Of a DNA stretch of 64,000 nucleotides, positions 59,918 to 64,000 are shown piece by piece. The first letter of the stretch is position 1; every line of letters begins with the position of its first letter. The DNA lies in the NCBI RefSeq assembly GCF_014217255.1, contig NZ_CP059404.1, positions 62,001 through 126,000 of the forward strand, written 5' to 3'. The DNA is from Corynebacterium incognita. GTDB lineage: Bacteria; Actinomycetota; Actinomycetes; Mycobacteriales; Mycobacteriaceae. The notes beneath the pieces were generated by a model. That model worked only from the letters and a program-made list of their open reading frames with translations, was not told where the DNA came from and made no database searches. A program made the position numbers and the translations under genes.

Positions 59918-60026
59918 CTAAAGTCTTGTTAATCCAGTTCAAAGCCAAGGAAATTGACTTGACTCTCGCCATCGTACTCAGAGTTCCCGCACCCTGCATG
60001 GGGTGAACTATACGCAGGTAAAAGTC

Positions 60027-61001
60027 CTACTCTTCCCCGAATAATTCTTCCGATACTGCCTGATTAGTGTCCGGAATGCCCAGTTCCTCGGCGCGCCTAT
60101 CGGCCATTGACAGCAGGCGGCGGATGCGACCGGCGACGGCGTCCTTCGTCATCTGCGGGTCCGCGAGGCGTCCGAGCTCTTCCAGGGAAGCCTGACGGTG
60201 CTTAACTCGCAGCTGCCCGGCCTCTGCCAGATGCTCCGGTACGTCGTCACCCAAGATCTCCATGGCACGTTCTACGCGCGCCGCCGCGGTCACCGCGGCG
60301 CGTGCAGAACGCCGCAGGTTCGCGTCGTCGAAATTAGCCAAACGGTTGGCCGAGGCACGCACCTCGCGGCGCTTCCGCTTATCGTCCCACTCCAGACGGG
60401 TCACCTGCGCGCCCATGCGTGTTAGGAGCGCACCGATGGAGTCACCATCGCGCACGACAACGCGATCGGCGCCGCGAGTTTCCTTGGTCTTCGCGGAGAT
60501 ATTCAGTCGACGCGCACAGCCCACTAGCGCCAGTGCTGCTTCTTGGCGCGGGCACACGATTTCTAGCGCTGAGGACCGGCCCGGTTCGGTGAGCGATCCC
60601 CCAGCCAGGAATGCCCCGCGCCAGGCGGCCTCATTGTCGGCGATGGAACCGGAGATCACTTGAGGCGGCAAGCCCACCACCGGATGACCGGAGCGCGTGA
60701 CCAAACCGAGGCGACGCATTAGCTCTTTTGTGCCGTTTCCGATCCGGACTTGCACTCGGGCGTTGTTGTGAGCGCCCACCATGTGCATGCTTGATTTCAC
60801 GTCGTAAAGGTCTTCCAACGTATCCATGAGGCGCTGCGCGACAGCACGGCTATCCACCTCGACTTCGTAGGCTATGGAGTCCCCGGTGGCCTGGAGCTCG
60901 CCTGCGAAACGCAACAACGCCGCTGCCTCCGCAGCGCGCGCGGATTGCCGCGTGATAGTCGTTGCGGCCAGCTCTTCTTTGACCTTGTCCGTCAGCGCCA
61001 C
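60027..61001 (-). CDS. whiA: DNA-binding protein WhiA
   Basis: 324 aa. N-terminal LAGLIDADG-like domain (about 30-190) and C-terminal HTH ([27 protein letters not shown] split near 275-302). WhiA regulates division and sporulation in actinobacteria and acts on division in Corynebacterium relatives. GTG 61001 with AAGGAAGG about 9 nt upstream. Gene order uvrC-rapZ-yvcK-whiA-gap is conserved in actinobacteria. Confidence 0.95.
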   Translation of the reverse strand: MALTDKVKEELAATTITRQSARAAEAAALLRFAGELQATGDSIAYEVEVDSRAVAQRLMDTLEDLYDVKSSMHMVGAHNNARVQVRIGNGTKELMRRLGLVTRSGHPVVGLPPQVISGSIADNEAAWRGAFLAGGSLTEPGRSSALEIVCPRQEAALALVGCARRLNISAKTKETRGADRVVVRDGDSIGALLTRMGAQVTRLEWDDKRKRREVRASANRLANFDDANLRRSARAAVTAAARVERAMEILGDDVPEHLAEAGQLRVKHRQASLEELGRLADPQMTKDAVAGRIRRLLSMADRRAEELGIPDTNQAVSEELFGEE

Positions 61002-61052
61002 AGCGTGGGATCCTTCCTTATCGTCCGGGTACAGCTCGTCTATTCTAATCGT

Positions 61053-62021
61053 CTACTGTGCATGCATTGCCATGAGTGCGCGCGCCAGCTTATCTGGCTC
61101 GTGGCGAGCGATGATCCGGCCATCGTCGGAAAGCGCTGAGACCTGCTCGTACACTGCTTCAGCACCAAAGGCATCTGCCGCGCGTTGCAGGTGTTCGCGG
61201 TTGGCACGTACCGGAACAGTGCCCTCTTCAACCAAGACTTTATCCACCCGGAGATCCGGAGCATGCTGCGCGAGCACGTGAAGGTGTCGCTCCGCGGAAA
61301 ATCCAGAGGTCTCCCCCGGCTCCGCCGACAGATTAAGGATGACCACGCGCTGCGCGCTCGCCGCGCTAATCGCTTCGACGATCTCGGGAACCAACACGTG
61401 CGGGAGGACTGACGAAAACCAGGAGCCCGGGCCCAATGTAATCATGTCTGCCTCCGCGATCGCCTGCAAGGCGTTGGCGTTCGCAGCCGGTTCCTCCGGG
61501 AGGATACGTACGCGCCGTACTTCGCCCGGCGTGGAGGCAACGGCAACCTGGCCCCGAACCGGCCGCAACAATCGCGGGTCGTCGTCAAGCCCGGCGACAT
61601 CTGCCTCGATCTCTAGTTGCTGCATCACCACCGGGAGCACCCGGCCATGGGAGCGGGTCAGGTCCGCGACAGCATCCAGCGCCTGCTGCTCATCGCCCAA
61701 GACCCCCGCCAGGCCGGCGATGAGCAGGTTGCCCACCGCGTGACCAGCGAGTGCGCCGTTTCCACCAAACCGATGCTGGAGAGTCTTCGCCCACAGCTGG
61801 GCGTCGTCCTCATCGCGCGCCAGCGCAGCCAGTGCCATGCGGAGGTCCCCTGGGGGAATCATCTGCAGCTCGCGGCGCAAGCGCCCTGAGGAACCGCCGT
61901 CATCCGCCACGGTCACAATGGCCGTGATGCCGTCGGGCGTCATCTGGCGCGCCGCCCGTAGAGTTTGGTACAGACCGTGCCCGCCGCCGAGGCAAGCGAT
62001 CTTCATTGCACCTTGTTCCAT
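61053..62021 (-). CDS. yvcK: YvcK/CuvA-like gluconeogenesis factor
   Basis: 322 aa. GGGHGLYQTLRA near 12-23 and VTVADDGGSSGRLR near 41-54 are the phosphate-binding blocks of the CofD-like fold; LTIGPGS-like TLGPGSWFSS is near 195. The protein binds UDP-sugars and is needed for carbon-source growth and cell shape in other species. Start is ATG 62021 or ATG 62006. In tight order between rapZ and whiA. Confidence 0.92.
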   Translation of the reverse strand: MEQGAMKIACLGGGHGLYQTLRAARQMTPDGITAIVTVADDGGSSGRLRRELQMIPPGDLRMALAALARDEDDAQLWAKTLQHRFGGNGALAGHAVGNLLIAGLAGVLGDEQQALDAVADLTRSHGRVLPVVMQQLEIEADVAGLDDDPRLLRPVRGQVAVASTPGEVRRVRILPEEPAANANALQAIAEADMITLGPGSWFSSVLPHVLVPEIVEAISAASAQRVVILNLSAEPGETSGFSAERHLHVLAQHAPDLRVDKVLVEEGTVPVRANREHLQRAADAFGAEAVYEQVSALSDDGRIIARHEPDKLARALMAMHAQ

Positions 62022-62155
62022 CCCACGTTCCTTGCTTGAATTGCTGACTTTTTCTCCACCATGCCCTCAGCTCGGCACGCCACAGTCCTATCGCGTCCGC
62101 GGCCGCAGTGTTACACCACGGCGCGGGTCAAGGCAGTGCCGGCCTGCGAAGCGAC

Positions 62156-63028
62156 CTATTCTCGGTTGATATCCCGGTGCAACACGTTAACTTCTACCTT
62201 GCCGGTTTCTCGGAGGCGGCGGCCTAATTCTTCGGCGATCGCGACGGAACGGTGGTGCCCGCCCGTACAACCCACGCCGACGGTAATGAAGTCTTTGCCC
62301 TCGTGGCGGTACCCGGCGAGCATCGTGTCCAGCATCTCTACGAAGCGATCGATAAACGCCCCGGCAGCGGGTACGGACAACACGTAGTCCGACACTGGCT
62401 TATCGACGCCCCGGTATCCCCGCAGCTCCGGTACCCAATACGGGTTCGGGAGGAAGCGCATGTCCAACACGAGGTCGGCGTCACGCGGGCTGCCGTGTTT
62501 GAAGCCGAAGGACTCGATGGTCACGTGAGGTACATCCTTGTTCATTGAGCCGAACGACGCCTCGATCACGCGCCGCAGGTCGTGGACGGAGAGATTCGTC
62601 GTGTCGATGATGATATCGGCACGCTCGCGTACCTCCGCCACGGCTTCGCGCTCGCGCTCGATCCCGTCCTTGAGCGTGTCTCCCTCCTGCAGAGGGTGGG
62701 TGCGGCGCACAGAATCAAAGCGCTTAATGAGGACCGAGTCGCGCGCGTCCATGAACAACACCACGGGCTCCATGCCGTGGCCCTCGAGCTCCTTGATGGT
62801 CTCGATGAGGCTTCCCGGGAACATGCGCGCACGTACGTCGGTGACCACGGCGAGTTTAGACACTGGCGAGTCCGCTCGGGTGCACAACTCCACAAGCTCC
62901 ACGATGATTTCCGGAGGGAGATTCTGAGCAACGTAGAATCCCTTGTCCTCGAAAACCTTCGCGGCCGTGCTCAGGCCACCGCCGGACATTCCCGTTATCA
63001 GAATGGGAGCCGTGTCTAATTCTTTCAT
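62156..63028 (-). CDS. rapZ: RapZ-like nucleotide-binding protein (variant Walker A)
   Basis: 290 aa. The N-terminal P-loop reads [10 protein letters not shown] (about 13-22); the Lys of a standard GxGKS is replaced by Leu. The Walker B/sensor FMDARD near 94 and C-terminal [16 protein letters not shown] (about 255-270) match the family. In E. coli RapZ controls GlmZ/GlcN6P; in actinobacteria the role is less clear. Starts 9 nt after uvrC. Confidence 0.92.
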   Translation of the reverse strand: MKELDTAPILITGMSGGGLSTAAKVFEDKGFYVAQNLPPEIIVELVELCTRADSPVSKLAVVTDVRARMFPGSLIETIKELEGHGMEPVVLFMDARDSVLIKRFDSVRRTHPLQEGDTLKDGIEREREAVAEVRERADIIIDTTNLSVHDLRRVIEASFGSMNKDVPHVTIESFGFKHGSPRDADLVLDMRFLPNPYWVPELRGYRGVDKPVSDYVLSVPAAGAFIDRFVEMLDTMLAGYRHEGKDFITVGVGCTGGHHRSVAIAEELGRRLRETGKVEVNVLHRDINRE

Positions 63029-63037
63029 GGCGCCAGC

Positions 63038-64000
63038 TTACCGCGAATTGCCTTTGAGATGGGACGCTATCGCTTCGGCCAATTTTGGGCCGATGCCTTT
63101 GACTTCCATGATGTCCTCCACGCTGGCTGCGCGCAGCTTCTTCACGGAGCCAAAGTGCTTGACCAAATCCGTGCGCCGGCGCGCGCCCAGCCCCGGGACG
63201 TCGTCGAGCGCGGAGGCACGCATGGACTTCGAGCGTTGCTGGCGGTGATAAGTGATGGCGAAGCGGTGCGCCTCGTCGCGGATCTGCTGCAGCAGGTACA
63301 GCGCCTGGGAGTTACGCGGAAGGATGACGGGCTCGTCGTCACCGGGGATCCACAGTTCCTCAAGGCGCTTAGCCATACCCACCAGCGTCACGTCCACGAT
63401 GCCCAATTCATCAAAGACTGCTTGCGCCGCGGCGACCTGCGGCGCGCCGCCGTCGACCACGAAGAGCTGCGGCGGGTACGCCAATTTTGCGGGCTGCGCG
63501 CCAGAGGGCTCTTCGTCCCCGAAAATGGACTCCTCTAGCTCCTCGTCCGGCACTGCACGCCTGTCCTCGTGATGGCGTTTAAACCGCCGTCGGGGGACCT
63601 CCGCGATGGAGCCCACGTCGTCGGAGCGACCATCGCCTGCCGCTTCCTTAATCCGGTAGCGGCGATAGTCGGACTTCTTCGGGAGACCGTCCTCGAAAAC
63701 TACGAGCGAGGCCACCACGTTCGTGCCCTGGATATGGGAGATGTCCGTGCACTCGATGCGCAACGGGGGTGTCTCCATTCCGAGGGCTTCCTGGATGTCC
63801 TGCAGCGCTGCGGAGCGTGCGGTGATGTCGCCGACGCGTTTGAGCTTGTGCTGTCGCAGCGCATCCTTGGCGTTCTTCTGCACCGTCTCCATGAGTGCCC
63901 GTTTGTCGCCTCGCTGTGGCACGCGAATATCCACCGCGGCGCCGCGCAAGTCGCTGATGACGCGCGCGATGTCGGCACGCTCCTTGGGTTCGACCTGCAC
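63038..64000 (-). CDS. uvrC: UvrABC system protein C, C-terminal part (cut by window edge)
   Basis: 320 residues from the window edge to the stop. UvrC makes both incisions in nucleotide excision repair. The visible part begins before the RNase H-like 5' nuclease domain: [36 protein letters not shown], and a C-terminal helix-hairpin-helix ([18 protein letters not shown] ... [13 protein letters not shown]). The GIY-YIG 3' nuclease lies outside the window. A 39-residue acidic insert follows the first nuclease block ([21 protein letters not shown]). Confidence 0.95.
   Translation of the reverse strand: MQVEPKERADIARVISDLRGAAVDIRVPQRGDKRALMETVQKNAKDALRQHKLKRVGDITARSAALQDIQEALGMETPPLRIECTDISHIQGTNVVASLVVFEDGLPKKSDYRRYRIKEAAGDGRSDDVGSIAEVPRRRFKRHHEDRRAVPDEELEESIFGDEEPSGAQPAKLAYPPQLFVVDGGAPQVAAAQAVFDELGIVDVTLVGMAKRLEELWIPGDDEPVILPRNSQALYLLQQIRDEAHRFAITYHRQQRSKSMRASALDDVPGLGARRRTDLVKHFGSVKKLRAASVEDIMEVKGIGPKLAEAIASHLKGNSR

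Overview
The window is a contiguous piece of a Corynebacterium chromosome, species not resolved. This rests on gene order and content: the pupylation genes without a proteasome, mycothiol ligase MshC, the mannosyltransferase MptB beside sufR, acn-acnR with a recognisable AcnR operator, and the tkt-tal-zwf-opcA-pgl and gap-pgk-tpiA blocks. The order follows C. glutamicum closely from memory. Both ends cut a gene: pafA on the left, uvrC on the right. I see no prophage, insertion sequence or CRISPR array.

Layout. 1-5.1 kb: minus-strand pupylation cluster trmI-arc-dop-pup-pafA. 5.2-15.7 kb: M18 aminopeptidase, an Fe-S RecB-type nuclease, formate-THF ligase (fhs), a C4-dicarboxylate carrier and aspartase, a HAD hydrolase, mshC and uppP. 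15.7-19.1 kb: LppL-like lipoprotein, pyrD, a small membrane protein, a PEBP protein and tRNA-Leu(GAG). 19.2-23.2 kb: the pyruvate formate-lyase operon and a cupin gene. 23.3-30.1 kb: membrane and hypothetical genes, ferrochelatase, a secreted NlpC/P60 hydrolase and its small membrane neighbour. 30.2-38.7 kb: acn-acnR, an NAD(P)-binding protein, an ACT/UPF0210 pair, an HNH protein and an ABC-F ATPase. 38.7-44.7 kb: sufR-B-D-C-S-U-T. 44.8-50 kb: mptB, an ABC exporter, ctaA and ctaB. 50-56.5 kb: pentose phosphate operon. 56.5-64 kb: secG, tpiA, pgk, gap, whiA, yvcK, rapZ and uvrC.

The most unusual feature is the pyruvate formate-lyase. The catalytic core (695 aa, with the Cys-Cys pair) stops just before the glycyl-radical domain. 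That domain is a separate 83-aa gene with its own ribosome binding site, placed between pflB and pflA, so the enzyme looks naturally two-part. It sits in a window that also holds fhs (formate use), aspA (fumarate from aspartate) and a Dcu-type fumarate/succinate carrier, which together suggest anaerobic or micro-aerobic metabolism.

Regulation is unusually readable. Twelve genes have a TANNNT hexamer 6-8 nt before the start codon and no convincing Shine-Dalgarno, the geometry of leaderless mRNAs. This also decides several start codons. Candidate AcnR, SufR and GlxR sites, several intergenic RNA-like hairpins, and three factor-independent-type terminators are listed. The ppc gene that lies beside secG in C. 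glutamicum is missing here.
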